64,000 nt of DNA from Corylus avellana (GCF_901000735.1 NC_081546.1:18909220-18973219); one strand, 5' to 3'. Numbered from the stretch's first letter, positions 36,499 to 49,565 are shown. Notes: generated by a model from the sequence alone, not told the origin. Made by a program: numbers and translations.

Positions 36499-36516
36499 TC
36501 CCCGGCAACGACGCCA
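36499..36516 (-). promoter_or_regulatory. Primer-binding site of the LTR element
   Basis: On the minus strand the sequence TGGCGTCGTTGCCGGGGA lies five bases past the 5' LTR end. TGGCGCCGTTGCCGGGGA is a frequent plant Ty3 primer site, which I recall as tRNA-Asp type. The copy here has one substitution. Confidence 0.6.
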
Positions 36517-36521
36517 AAAAT

Positions 36522-38041
36522 TGATGTTGTATTTTTGTGTCCAAAAATATCAATAATAAAAAAAACCACTCGCAATAGTACGAATCCTGTAGGATAGGGC
36601 TATATTGAGGGTGTCGAACTTCAAGGACTGCAGGGGTTTTATTATCAAAATTCGAAAGATTAAAATTAACTTAATTAAAAAGAGAATTGATTTGATTTTC
36701 TTTAAAACTTAAAGTGCATGAAAATAAAAGAGATTTAAAATAAGAGAGAGTGTAGAGTATTGACTTCACCTCTATCCGCACAACAATGGCTAATCATAAT
36801 TAATCTCAGAAATTCATTCTATGCATGTTATAAATAAACAAGAAACTACCTTATTAAAGAATAAGCATAATCTATCTTCGGTTGGCACGGATCGTCTACC
36901 TAACCACTAAGATGCGGTACAACCCGTCTTCCCTAGGTGTAAATTATCAAAATCTTTAACAGGATATATACAATCAATGAATAAGTGTAACCCATCTTCG
37001 GTTGGCACGGACTGTCTACCTAAATTACACTAAACTAGGGTGTAGTACAATCCGTCTTCCCTAGGCAAGGCCTATCAAATCCTATTGATCATATGTCAAT
37101 TAAACCCATTGTATAACCATCATCCTCATAATCACAGAAAACAAGAATGATTTGAGATCAATAAAAGTAAAATACTTTCTAAGACAAGAGAAGGATTTCA
37201 CAAATATTGATTTTGGAATTTAAGAACAATTGCATTTAATATGAAGAACATAAATCAATTGTAGCAATCCTCGTAGTTATACAATCAACATACATAAATT
37301 TAAAATCTAGAAATTAAATACAATCAAACCATTGTGCTTGGATAGGGTTACATCAACACCCCACAAAGGGGTTTAGCCGCTCATGATCTTCTAAGCTCCA
37401 AAGACAAATTTCTGATTTTTAGCTCTAAGAAGCGGTGTGTTTTTTCTCAATGCTTAGAGGCCTATTTATAGGGCTTAGGAGACTCCTAGATGCCCTAGTA
37501 ATCCTAGAAATTTCGGAGATTTAAGTCCAAGTCCAATTAGGATAAAGAAAACTTAAGTCCAAATCGGAATAGGATTCGCCCAGAATTGCATTCCTATATT
37601 GCGGGGCGATTTTGGCATTGCGGCGCTTCGAATTAGGAAAATGGTATGTCACAATGATTTGTAGTAATTTGAGTTAGCTTTCCAACGCCGCTTCAATCAC
37701 TTCAATCGAATATTTGAACTGAAATTTATGGCCAAAATACCGAGACGTATGCAGAATCCAAATTTGAATCCAATCCGATTTTGACTCCAATTTGAGAAAT
37801 TCCGAATTAATCCTTTTCTTTATTTGATTAAACTTAACCACAACATATAAGTCCTCTGTTATGATTGGCTAAGCTTAATCATCTCAAAGTGTGCTTTTAA
37901 GCCCAAAATCAATGGAATTAATTGCATCTTTATTTATAACTTGAAAACACAAAAACAAAACAAAATCAAACAAATAACAACGCTAAGGAATTAACATATG
38001 CAAATTAAGGAGCTTGAATGTGCAACATTCGGCACTTATCA
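36522..38041 (-). repeat. 5' LTR of the gag-protease element
   Basis: It is the partner of 30344-31863. A primer-binding site follows its inner end on the minus strand. The TATA-containing part is near 37463-37475. Confidence 0.88.
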
Positions 38042-41000
38042 AATCCGAGGCCATCGCACGCATTTTGTTGCTAGAACACGCCCTTCATGGTCCCTTGCAA
38101 TTATACCAACTCCCATTACCCTCCTCTGTTTATCTAGAGCTGCGTCCATGTTGATTTTCATCATTCCCTCGCTTGGCTTTTCCATTTGTCTCTACATGTC
38201 TCACCTGTGCCTTGGGGACTTCCTTGCTCAATTTGGCTTTCCTTGGCCATCGCTTCCATTTGGTCACGGGCCCGGTGGACCACCACTTTAGGAGGAGAAA
38301 AATCCACCCCAAAGACTACTTTGTTTCTCCTAAGCCATATTTGTCTAGCCACACTTACTGCAAGCTCAATCTCCTCTTCCTCCAATCTATTGAACAACTT
38401 GTCAAGTATATTTATAAAAGCTTCCTCATCACTAGTGCTCTTTTGGAGTTTTTTATAGCACTCCAACCATACATCCTGTGCCGCTTGGCAATTCCAAATA
38501 GCATGCTACACCGTCTCTACAATGGATTCACAAATTGGGCATAATGGGTCATTGGTAATATGTCGCCGATGGAGATTCTCCTTTGTGGGGAGGATATTGT
38601 TACACACCTGCCAAAGAAAAGTCATCACCACCCGTGGAACTCTAAGCCTCCACACCCTCTTCCAGAAATTGCAAAGTGGTTGTGTTGTGGAGCTAGAGCC
38701 TGCTTCTATTTGCTTCTCCTCCTAGGTCATGTGGTAAGCACTGCACACAGAGAATTCCCCGCTTTTGTTACCCACCCATACCAGCTTGTTTGCTTGCAGT
38801 GTTGGGCAAATGGCTAACTTATAGATCTTCGTTGCATCCTCCCCATTGAAAACCTCCTCAACCAATGGGATATTCCACCACTTAGTTGTCTCATCTATGA
38901 GTGCACTTACCGTGGCATTTTCCTCAAGAACCCGAATAGGGGTTTGTACTGCATATGTCATGGGTGAATGCAACCACCGATCCTTCCATATATTTATCCT
39001 CCTCCCATCGCCCACCCACCATATCAATCTTGCTTGTAGGCATTTTTTAACATTCCAAATGCTACGCCAAGCATAGGAAGGTTTTTTCCCCAATGATACT
39101 TCCAAAAAAGTGCCATTGGGAAAATATTTCACCCTAAAAATCTTTGCCACATAAGAATCCAGATTTTAAGTCAGCCTCCAACCTTGTTTCGCAAGTAACG
39201 CCATGTTAAAGCTTTCTAGATCATGAAAGTTCAATCCACCCTTCTCTTTGGCCCTCCCCATTTTTTCCTAGCTCATCCATGCCATCTTCAATTCACCCTT
39301 GTGCCCCCACCAAAATTTTGCCATCTTTGCGTTAATCTCCTTTCATAAAGTCTTTGGAATTTGGAACACACTCATAGTGTAAGTGGGAATTGCCTGCATT
39401 ATCGCTTTCAATAGGACCTCCTTACCTGCTTGAGACAAAAATTTCTCCTTCCACCCATGCATCCGATCCCAAATCCGCCCCTTTATCCCTAAGAAGGTGC
39501 TGATTTTTGATCTTCCTACGAGCACAGGTAGCCCCAAGTATTGCTCATACCTTTGTGTCGAACTAATTTCTGCAACTGATAGGATATTAGCTCGAGTTTC
39601 TTGCTTAGTGTTTCGGCTGAAAAATATGGAAGTCTTTTCCCTATTCAATTTTTTCCCAACGCCTTCTCATACATGCCTAAGACTTCTTGAATCCGGATCC
39701 ATTCAAAAATATTGGCCTTGCAGAATAGAAGGCTGTCATCTGCAAAGAACAAATGGTTTATCCTTGTGCCTCCTCTTGTAATAGCTAGCCCTATGATACC
39801 CCATTCTCTTTCTGCCCTATTAAGGGCGGCTGTTAGACCTTCTACACACAAAATGAAGAAATATGGTGATAAGGGGTCACCTTGCCTCAATCCCCTTGAT
39901 GGAACAATTCTCCCATATGGGCACCCATTGATAAGCACCGAGTATGTCACCGTCTAAACACAAGTCATAACCAATTGAACCCATTGATCTGCAAAGCCAA
40001 GCTTCCTCAAAATTGCCTCTAGGAAATCCCACTCCAACCTGTCATAGGCCTTGCTAATATCCAGCTTTAAAGCCATTGGTCCCTCTTTTCCTTTCATTCG
40101 TGTATCCATAATGTGTAATGCTTCAAAAGCAATGAAGATGTTATCCATGATAAGTCTCCCAGGGATGAAGGCACTCTGATTTGGCGATATTATGGTGGCT
40201 AGGGTCTTCTTCATTCTATTAGCTAATACTTTGGAGATTAGCTTGTAAAAAACATTGCACAAACTGATGGGTTGATACTCAGTTATTCTCGTAGGATTTT
40301 TGACTTTTGGAATAAGGCATTTATATGTTTCTTTAATTTTCTCATCAAAAAAAACCTCCATTCGAAAAATCAAGGACTGCTGAACATACCTCATTCCGAA
40401 TGGTTGCCCACGACTTCTGATAAAACACTGCTGGAAAGCCATCTGGGCCAGGTGACTTAAGGGGGTGCATTTGTGACAGTGCTAAGTCAACCTCTGCTGC
40501 TTCAAAAGGGCTCAACAATTTCTCGTTCATGGCTACAGTCACTCGGGTTTCAATTGCTTCCATACATTCTTCCATTCCAGTCGACCCACCTATGCAAAAA
40601 AGATTCTCATAAAACCGGATGAAAGCTTGGCTAATTTCTGCTGGCTTTTTCCACTCAACACCTTCTTCGTCTTTTATCTTGGGAATTTGATTAATCTTTC
40701 GCCTGTGACTCACCCACGCAAGGGAAAAAGAAGTGTTTCGATCGCCATTTTGATACCAATTTTGTTTGGCTCTTTGCTTCCACTTCACATCCTCTTGTTC
40801 CAAAATACTGTCAATTTCAACTTGCAGCTCCTTTATTTCTTGTTGGTTCACTGGGCCTTCATTTTGTTGGAGCACTACAAGCCGTTTCATTTTCCTCTTC
40901 AACCTTTCCTCTCTGTTACCAAATTTCTGCATGCTCTAGCGGGTCAATCCCTCTTGACAATGCCCTAACTTACGGCGAAAGGTGTGAATGGGCCTTGCTT

Positions 41001-41825
41001 CACTACCACTCTCCCTCCAATTTTCTTGTATCACTGCATGACACTCTTCATCCAAATACCAGTTAGCCTTAAACTTGAAGCTTTTATGCCTGGGCTACCT
41101 CTCATCTCCATATGCTGCATAGTGAATCGGGAGCAGAGTGTGGTCCGACGTTAGGGCAGCCAAGACCTGAACCACAACATTATTGTAAAAATCATTCCAC
41201 CCCCGATTTGCATAAGCCCTGTCCAGACGCTCCTGTGTGAAACCATCATCCTGACGTTTATTGGACCATATAAATCGTGAGCCTTGGTAGCCTAGATCAC
41301 CCAAGTTACAATCCTCAAGTGCTTCACGGAAAGCTTCCATTTGTACGTCCCTTCTCAAAGCCACCCCCTCCTTGTCTTCTTGTCCAGTTATCTCGTTAAA
41401 ATCTCCCACACAAAGCCAAGGCTCTGGTGAAAAATATTTGAGATAACGCAGTAACTCCTAAGATTCATACCTTTTCGTGCTATCCGGGTGTCCATAAAAT
41501 TCGGTAAACTTCCATTGAAAACCTGACACCACCACTTCTATGATGGCGTTAATATGCCTTCTTGAGTAATTCTGGATTTCCAACTGGCCTTCTTTCCACA
41601 TCAAAGGCAATCCTCCACTTCTGGCCATGGGTTCTACTACGAATAATCTAGCAAATCCGAGTTTTTGAGCCACTCTATACGTTTCTTTTTGCTTATAGTT
41701 TCCATAAGAAACACAAAGTGGGGCTACTTTTTCTTTACCATTTGGCAAAGGTCCCGAATTGTCCAGGGGTTCCCAAGCCCCCGGCAGTTCCAACTTAAGA
41801 TTTTCATTGTGAGCGGTGGGGCTGA

Positions 41826-43051
41826 TTAACAGCTGCCTCCATCAACTCTTGCATCTCTTCCTACGCCCTTTCTCCTTGCCTGCTCCTTTTGTTTTTTGTC
41901 CCCTCTCCCACTACGGTATTCTGCATGGATTATTTCATCTTTAACTGCTTGGTCTCTTCCCCCATCGTGTTTCGTTTCTGACCAACAATCACCCTTGCCT
42001 TCCGCTTCCATGCACGTAGTGACTTCTCTCCCCCATTCGGATTCATGTCAACTGAATTAATTTCAGCCCCCATTTCTCCTTCTTTTTCAATTTCCACATG
42101 TGGTACGTAGCTCACCTCCTCCGGTTCCATTACCGCCCCTACCTTTTCCCGTGTGAGAAGGATTAGGATTTCCGTGATTTCCTCTCCTTCCCAAAACTGA
42201 TTGTATCTCTTCCTCTTGCGCCTCCTTGGCCGTCGACACCCCTGCCTGAGTACGTCCTCCTCCTGTCCCACCTCCGTAGGACCTCTTTGGCGCCTCCGCC
42301 CTCAGCCCAACACCCCAACCTTTCTCTTTCTCCTCTGATCTTCTTCCCATTCTCACCGAGCATCCTTCCACATCATGTAAAATTCTACCACAGTAGAAGC
42401 AGAATAATGGTAGCTTCTCGTATTTGAATGTCACCCAGTGAGATTTGCCAAGGAGGTTTAGTGCTCTTCCTCGTTCCAAAGGCAACCTCAGATCAATTCT
42501 GACTTGGATCCATAAACACCTTCCGCATCCAACACCATCTCCTGCTATATCCACGTCCTCGACTTCCCCCATCGACTCTTCAATTTTTAAAGCCACCCCT
42601 TTGTCATGCACAACAGAGGCATATCATGAACTTGGTCCCAAAAAGAGGAATGGGTGAACTGTATTTGGGATGGCAGAGTATTACCATCGAATTCTTTGAG
42701 TATCAAAATCTGTCTGTCAAAAAACCATGGGCAACCTTCCAATATACACCTTTTGTCCCTCCCATCAATGAATTCAAACAGCCAGACATTGTCCTGTACT
42801 TCCTTGAAAAACACTGACCCCCCAATTCTCCACAGTCGAGTTAGCATGGTTTTGAAAGCATCTTTGTTGATATTCCTTTCTGTTCCAATTTTTCCCACTA
42901 GGCTTCGTTCTCCTATATCCTTTCCTTCAGCAATCTCTTCCTTTGTAATCGATATGCCTTTAGCTTCTCCCCCAACAAGAGATATCTTTCCACACAGCTC
43001 TTTCGAACCTTCCGTCATGTCTACCCTTCCTGCCGCCGCAAACCATCTCAC
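41826..43051 (-). pseudogene. LINE-1 ORF1: DUF4283 and CCHC zinc-knuckle protein
   Basis: The translation from 43051 contains TMLTRLWRIGGSVFFKEVQD and VWLFEFIDGRDKRCILEGCP, typical of the DUF4283 domain of plant LINE gag-like proteins. In a second frame from about 42611 it reads ALNLLGKSHWVTFKYEKLP, followed by the knuckle CFYCGRILHDVEGC. A basic G/R-rich tail follows. The frame shifts at least twice, so it is not functional. In active relatives this protein binds the element RNA. Confidence 0.8.
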
Positions 43052-43060
43052 ATATAAGGA

Positions 43061-43307
43061 AAATTATTGAAAGTAATAAATTCTGCGAAAATAATAACGT
43101 ACATTAAATTTTTGAACTTAATGAAATCACATATAAGGAAAATTATTGAAATATAATTAAATGCTCTTAATTAAACTAATTTAATTACCAGTTCACTCTT
43201 AAAAAACTGGTTAGAAAATTATGGCTTAAAAAATAGGTTTAGCCTTTAAAAAAAATGGGTTCATGCCACATGTCGCAATTCTAGACTACCTCTAAAGAGT
43301 GATTCGT

Positions 43308-43350
<43 letters not shown>

Positions 43351-43379
43351 TTATTAAGATTATTAGTATTATTGTTATT
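43061..43379. other. AT-rich spacer with (TA)n microsatellite
   Basis: No gene is present. The phrase cacatataaggaaaattattgaaa occurs twice (43051 and 43132), a short direct repeat next to the LINE 5' end. A TA microsatellite spans about 43313-43346. Confidence 0.6.
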
Positions 43380-44076
43380 AGGGTTTAGTCCACATACCCT
43401 TCAAACTATCATCCAATTGATAATGTCCCCCCAAACTATCAAAACAATATCAATGTCCTCCTCAAGGCTAGCAAAAATATAAAATGTCCCTATATATTTT
43501 TCAATAAGATAAAAATACCCCTATCAATTTGAAAAAAAAAATTAAAAAATAATAATTTTTTATTTCAAAAAGAAAATTTTAATTAAAAAAAGGATTTTTT
43601 TTTTTAAATTGATTTAATTTTTATTTAAAGAAAAATGGTATTTTTTTTTTTAAGAAATTGAAAAAAAAAACTATTTCTTATAAAAATGAATTTTTTATAT
43701 TTTTAAATTTGGGCACCCCTTGAATTTTATTATTATTATTTTTTTTTAAAAAATTTTTATTATTATTATCCCGCTTTTTTAGGTTTTTTTTTTTCTAGAA
43801 GTTTTTTTTTTTTTTTTTTTTTAAGGGGTAGTTTTCCATTGGGAAGACATTGACAATATTTTGGTAGTTTAAAGCGAAAAGTTTGGGAATACATAAATGT
43901 CAATTAAGTGGTAGTTTATAGCACCCAAACTTTACAAGAATTGGGGAAAAAGCTGAAATGTTATTCATTTTAACATAACACCGTGGTTCTCTCTAGCATA
44001 ACCTAGTGGAGGAGGATTTGTTTTTCAAGGCGGTTAGCCTGTGAAAGAATTGTGCAAGAGATTTTGATCTCTCAGG

Positions 44077-45540
44077 ATGGCAGAAGATTTACCATGGGAT
44101 CAGCTCTCTTTAATGGAAGGAGAAGATGCAGAAGTGAACATCCAAAGAGAGAAATTGTAGGGAGTAGTTTCTTGTGGCCAAGCCTATGTTATTGGCAAAT
44201 TGTTTGCAGATAGATGGGTGAGCAAAGAGACAATCAAAACGCCTCTCATGAAATGGTGAAAACCTTTGGATAATTTGTCCTTTAAGGTGCTCGGAGAGAA
44301 TATGTTCATGATTGACTTTACGAACCCTAGAGACAAGGAGCATGATTTAGTGGGGCGACCATGGGTTTTTGAAGATAGCCTTTTTCTTGTTGAGGATTTT
44401 GATGGCACTTCGCCTTCGTCAAAATACACCTTCGAGAATGCGGCTTTTTGGGTAAGAATAATAAACCTACCACTGGGCTGCATGGGGCATGACATAGGTC
44501 GAAAAATTGGTGGAAGTAGTGGACACAGATGATGAGGGGATTGGGTGGGGCGAATTTCTTTGGGTTAAGATTGCTCTTGACCTGACAAAACCTCTCTCAC
44601 ACAGACGGAAACTGACCATACAGGGTGAACAATTTTGGATCACGTTTCAGTACGAACGTCTTTCAAAATTCTGTTTCTTCTGTGGGGTCATCAGGCATGG
44701 AAAAGGGGGGTGTCCATAGAGAAGCATGCTTCATAATCAAGATAAACCCTAGTACGGGCAATGGCTCAAGGCGGCTTCACCAACACGACGAACGGAGAAA
44801 AACCATAATAGGTTTGGCGGAAAGCGAGGACCTACTTCACCGAGTAGGGGTGACCAGAAACGGAGGTGGGACTGGGATGGCCAGGCAGGGGTTAATCGCA
44901 ATACGGCCGGAACTAATGCTGAGGAGAGGATAGGTGGCGTTGAGGATCACCAGAGGAGACGAAACCCTAAATCCCGAAATGGAAAAAGCAGGAATCCTGG
45001 TGGAGATCAGGGAACTGATGAGCATAAAGGAGATTCGAGCGAGTCTAATTCTGGGAAGAGGAGCAATGGAGAGAACGGAAATCATGGGCACAGCCGCACA
45101 ATGAATCCCCTCGCAATGAAAAAGGGAGTGATCCTCGGCAGGATAGTTTTGGAAAGTTTTCAAATGAAGATGTGCGGCCAGTTTTTAATCATTCAGAAAC
45201 GGCATTGGCTTCCCTTGGGGCTGGACTCTACAACACAAGGAATGGGCCGACTTCAGTGGGCTTGGACGGTACGAATGGAAGTCTAAGTTTCTTATTCACT
45301 GGCCCCCTTTTTTCTGATGTAGAAAAGAAGATGCAGGCGAGCAAATAGGCAAGTGGGTCGATACAATCAGGGAAAGAAGTTACTACATGGAAGTGGAAGG
45401 CCCAGGCAGAGTTGGAGCTGATGGCCCACGTAAGAAAAAGGACATTCAGGGAGAAGCACATATCTTTGGTCTTGCTACCAAGAGGCGGAAAGTGAGTGGG
45501 CAAGCAATAACTCAAAATGGATAGGGAGTGGCGGCAACTG
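44077..45540 (+). pseudogene. LINE-2 ORF1: DUF4283 and zinc-knuckle protein
   Basis: The ATG at 44077 opens MAEDLPWDQ. A DUF4283-type stretch, FKVLGENMFMIDFTNPRDKE, follows near 44281. A zinc knuckle, FCFFCGVIRHGKGGCP, ends near 44719. The tail to 45540 is basic and rich in Arg and Gly. Stops at about 44158 and 44532 and shifts between frames break the protein. Confidence 0.75.
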
Positions 45541-45562
45541 TGTTACAGCCCTACCGACCACA

Positions 45563-48500
45563 ATGAAGATATTGAGCTGGAACTGCCGAGGGCTTGGGAA
45601 CCCTCGGACAGTTCGGGAGCTTCATCGGTTGGTGAAGCAAAAGAAACCCTTCTTGGTCTTTCTTATGGAGACCAAGTTACATAGGGGTCGTATGGAACCC
45701 ATTAGGAGAAAAGTTAGAGTTCACTAACATGCTCGCAGTGGATAGTGTGGGAAATAGTGGAGGCTTGGCTTTGCTATGGAGGCATGAAGCTTTGGTGGAA
45801 ATACAAAATTATAGTCAACAGCATATAAATGGATTGATTAGATGTTCGAAGAGAGAAGAGCCGTGGAAGTTTATCAAGTTCTATGGTCCAACCGGATGCC
45901 TCTAAACGACACAAAGCCTGGGCCTATTGAAGTATTTAGCTGGCCTCGCTCCTTTTCCGTGGGTATGCATTGGAGACTTCAACGAAATAGCGGTACAATT
46001 GGAAAAATGGGTGGTAGGGGACATCCTAGCAACCAAATGCTAGCTTTCAACAAACTTTGGAATTCTATGACTTGTTAGGCTTGGGCTTTAATGGTCCAAA
46101 ATTTACTTGGACAAATTGTTGGGAAGGTTCCGATTTCACGAAGTGCGCCTGGATATAGGAGTCGCTAATGCAGCATGGCAGGGATTATTCCCGTTTGGTG
46201 AAGTCGTAGTGGAGGTGGTGCCATGTTCGGACCATACCCCATTAGTTTTGAAGCTGGCGGAAGAGCATGGAGGCAGGCAGGGAGGTGCACGGTGTAAATA
46301 TGAGGAGAGGTGGAAATTAGATGCGGGCTATCATGATGTTTTTCAGGAACACTAGGCATTGCCTTTTGGTGAGAGGAGCAAATGGGAGATGATTAATGCC
46401 AAGCTCAACTATTGTCGGAAAGGCCTAGTGAGGTGGTAGAGAGTTATGAGTGAGCCTATGAGGAATTCCATCACCGAACTACAAAAGAGACTTGAAGATC
46501 TCCAGAAGAGTGAAGGTGATGAGAATGGGATGGAGATACAAGCTGTTCGAAAGGAGTTACAAAGTTTGCTTGATAAAGAGGATATCCAATGGAGGCAGAG
46601 AGCGAAATTTGATTGGCTGAGGGAGGGAAGGACCGTAACACGCGGTTCTTTCACGCTTGTGCAAATGCTCGTAGAAAATCAAATCGCATTTCCATTATCA
46701 CGGATGCAGCTGGTGTTCAATATACATCAATGGAGGAGGTACAAATGGTGTTTGTTAATTATTTTTTAGACTTGTTTACCTCTGATGATGTAGGTGATAT
46801 GGAACCTTGCCTACAAAATTTGGATATCTGGGTGTCGGATGAGATGAATGGTGCTTCATTAAAACCATTTATGATGGAGGAGATTCGGATGGCTTTAACT
46901 CAGATGGCTCCTTTAAAAGCACCAAGACCTGATGGGTTTCCTGCGGGGTTTTATCAATCTAATTGGAGTACGGTGGGGGACGATATTTGTTAAGCAATTC
47001 TTGAAACTCTTAACTCGGGTATATTGCCTTCTTTTTTGAATTCAAAAAATATTGCTCTTATTTTTATCTCAAGTCAGTAAGGAAATCCTACTCAAGGCAG
47101 TAATTCAAGCTATTCCGTCCTATTGTATGAGCATTTTTCTATTGCCAAAAGGCCTTTTGTTTAGATATCAATTCCCAAATGCGAAAATTTTGGTGGGGTC
47201 ATCAAGATAATGTGACCCATATTAATTGGATGAGTTGGGGAAAGATGGGTATGGCCAAAGCTTCGGGTGGGATGGGTTTTCGGGATATCACCTTTGTTAA
47301 TAAGGCGCTATTGGTGAAACAAAGCTGGCGATTATGGAAGGAACTGGAGAGTCTAGTTGCAAAGATTATGAAAGCGAAATATTATCCAGATGGGTCTATT
47401 TTAGATGCCAAGGTGGGTGATAGGCCTTCGTTTGCGTGGAGGAGCATTCATAGCTCTTGTGAAGTGTTGAAGGAAGGACTACTATGGCGTATTGGGAATG
47501 GAGCTACTGTTCGAATATGGAAGGATAGGTGGATTCCTAATTCGTTTACGTTCCGAGTGGTTTCTCCGACAACTATCCTCAATTTGGATGCCACTGTGGG
47601 GGAATTAATTGATGAAGATTTGAAGGGGTGGAATGTCCAATTTCTCGACCATATTTTTTCCAAGGAGGACGTCCAGTTGATCCAAGCCATTCCCATTAGC
47701 CGCACCAACTAGCCGGATACATTGATTTGGAGAGGCACTGCAAACGAAACTTTTTCCGTCAAGAGTGCTTACCATATGCAATTGGAAACTGAAGCCCAGG
47801 AATTAGGTGCGGGCTCCTCTAGTTGGGGGGTCAATGAAGTTTGGAAAAAGCTATGGGATTTGGAAATACCGAATGTTGAAAAAAAATTTCTTTGGTGAGC
47901 TTGTCATGACATCCTTCCAACCCAGGAGAATCTGCTCAAACGGATGGTAATTCAAGATCGGGAGTGTCCAATTTGCGGCTTCTTGGTGAAACGGGTTTCC
48001 ATATTTTATGGCAATGCCTGACAACTTCGGATGTTTGGGGTGTGGGTCCTATAAAATTCCAAAAGAGTTTTTTTGATGACTCTAGTTTCTTGGAGGTAGT
48101 AGAAGGGAGGGGATCTAATCAAGAAGAGATGGCTTTATTCATTGGGCTAGCACAACGGATTTGGCTGAGACATAATGATATTTTGCATGGTGGAGTTTTC
48201 TCTCACCCGGACATCATACTAAAACAAGCTACAAGGGCTCTGGCAGAATTTATGGAAGCACAGGACGTGAAGAAAGTAAACATGGAAAGCAGCGTAACAG
48301 ATGGCATGCAAAAGTAGGAGGCTCCAAGCCCGGGATGGTTTAAGGCAAACTGGGATGCCTCTTTGAATAGCAAGGAGGGGCATATGGGAGGTGGCGTGGT
48401 GATACGGGATTTCTGTGGGCAAGTGGTAGCAATGAGGTGTTTCTCTCATGGGGGGAACCTTTCAACAACAGCCGCTGAATCAATGGCGTCTTTAGTGGCT

Positions 48501-48743
48501 ATAGACTTGTGTCGGGACCTAGGGTTCACTCATGTTCACCTGGAAGGGGATGCAAAGATTATCATAGATGCTGTGAACCGCGAAGAAGCTAACTGGAGTC
48601 AACTGGGCCATGTTGTGGAAGACATAAAGATGGAACTCCATTTGTTTACTCAATGGAGAATGAGCTTTGTTAAGAGGGAAGGAAACCAGGCTGCACATTC
48701 TCTTTCTAAGTTTGCTGCCATCAATGGTGTAGATTATGTATAA
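45563..48743 (+). pseudogene. LINE-2 ORF2: endonuclease, truncated RT, RNase H
   Basis: The ATG at 45563 begins MKILSWNCRGLGNPRTVREL, the endonuclease start. The reverse transcriptase N-terminus is read to about 47065 (KAPRPDGFPAGFYQSNWSTV). It then jumps to QVSKEILLKAVIQAIPSYC, losing roughly 0.9 kb that includes the catalytic FADD motif present in the sister LINE. A zf-RVT region and an RNase H follow (MGGGVVIRDFCGQVVA, HLEGDAKIIIDAV, FVKREGNQAAHSLSKFA), ending at 48743. Confidence 0.8.
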
Positions 48744-48896
48744 ATTGAATCTCCAGATTGTATTCGCGATACCATTTTGCTAAAGCAATTAGCACTAGCA
48801 CAATGATTCTAATAAAATATCATCTTTTTCTCAAAAAAAAAGAAAAAGAAAAAGTTGTAGTTTGATTGGGTATGTGGAATTTCCCATTATTATTAT

Positions 48897-49565
48897 GGGA
48901 AAATTACAGTTTACCCCCCCAAAGTTGTCAGCGATTTGCAATTCCGCCTCCAAAGTTTCAATTTTTACAATCCACCCCCTAAAGTTTCAATTTTTTGCAA
49001 TTCAGGCATTCCATCAGTCAAAGCCGCTTTGACTGACGGAACAGTGATCATGTGCAACACATGTGATCACTTTATGCGGTTTTGTGCCCAAAATACCCCC
49101 ATCAAGTGGTTACACCCTGACCCATGCCCAAACCCAGCTGACCCACGCCCCAACCCTGCTGACCCAACCCCCAACCCAGACTTAAACTTAGTTAAAACAA
49201 CAAATAAGTAAAACTGAAAAGGTGTGGAAAAACCCGGCACTCATGAGGGAGGGGAGGACGTTACTGACTCAAGAGCGAAAGGGACCTGAGAGAGGTAGAA
49301 CCCACCTCTGACAGCCACTCGACAATCTACCCGACACCCACTCGAGATCAACCCAAAGTTTGGAGCTTTGCGCATTTGTGTACGACGGGTAAGTTTTTTC
49401 CCTTATTTGATTCGTAAATTTACATCGAAATGTGTAGTATCGTTCTAGGGTTTTTCGTAAATTGGGGTTTTCTTGAGAGGGTTTTTAATTTGGATATCCC
49501 TAACTCTGTGATGTTGATTTATTGTTAACAAATTTTTGTTTTCTATTGTATATTGATTTATTGCA
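48897..49565 (+). repeat. Left terminal inverted repeat of the MULE
   Basis: It pairs with 58709-59351. It includes a run of acccacgccccaaccctgct-type motifs, a section around cgacacccactcgagatcaac and the inner end tattgtatattgatttattgc. Confidence 0.88.

Larger units (their letters stand above)
30344..38041 (-). mobile_element. Non-autonomous Ty3 LTR element with gag-protease only (TR-GAG-like)
   Basis: Two LTRs of about 1.5 kb (30344-31863 and 36522-38041) flank a 4.7-kb interior. On the minus strand each LTR begins TGATAAG(C/T)GC and ends CATCA, with a TATA box CTATAAATATG. The 5-bp flanks tatcc and aatcc match at four positions. The interior codes for gag and protease but has no reverse transcriptase or integrase, so it must have used enzymes of another element. 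Sequence style suggests the Athila/Tat (non-chromovirus) branch. LTR divergence looks like 2-3% by eye, so insertion was fairly recent. Confidence 0.88.
29990..41807 (-). pseudogene. LINE-1 ORF2: endonuclease, reverse transcriptase, RNase H (split)
   Basis: The ATG at 41807 starts an endonuclease with SWNCRGLGNPW, broken early by a TAG, and continues with MGDFNEITGQEDKEG near 41400. Reverse transcriptase follows at about 40900-39340 with LKLDISKAYDRLEWDF, GLRQGDPLSPYFF and the catalytic FADDSLLF. Then come LSQAGKEVLLKAI and a zf-RVT region. The RNase H starts at about 38160 (MKINMDAALDKQRRVMGVGI), is cut at 38046 and resumes at 30343 with SDPAVVEAF, INLEGDSLEVV and HVKREANEAIHRLAKMA. Frameshifts and stops are frequent. 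Confidence 0.85.
29941..43060 (-). mobile_element. L1-type LINE, interrupted by an LTR element
   Basis: Read from right to left, it has a DUF4283 and zinc-knuckle ORF1, an apurinic-type endonuclease, a reverse transcriptase, a zf-RVT region and an RNase H domain. It ends in a poly(A) tail (T-rich at 29941-29970 on the plus strand). The RNase H part is split by the LTR element at 30344-38041; without it the LINE is about 5.4 kb, full length for the family. Its own target duplication was not found, and the 5' end is approximate. Confidence 0.88.
43918..48853 (+). mobile_element. L1-type LINE with a deletion in reverse transcriptase
   Basis: It has the same layout as the minus-strand LINE: DUF4283 ORF1, endonuclease, reverse transcriptase, zf-RVT, RNase H, then an A-rich tail (48833-48853). 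It interrupts a MITE, and flanks gtggtagttt (about 43908-43917) and gttgtagttt (about 48854-48863) form a 10-bp duplication with one mismatch. Many stops and frameshifts show that it is dead. Confidence 0.82.
43380..48885. mobile_element. MITE with inverted arms, split by a LINE
   Basis: The left arm (gggtttagtccacatacccttcaaactatc) is mirrored by sequence before the LINE (to 43917) and by 48857-48885 after it (gtagtttgattgggtatgtgg). The flanks attgttatta and attattatta agree at nine of ten bases but are low in complexity. The centre consists of A and T runs. Confidence 0.6.
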
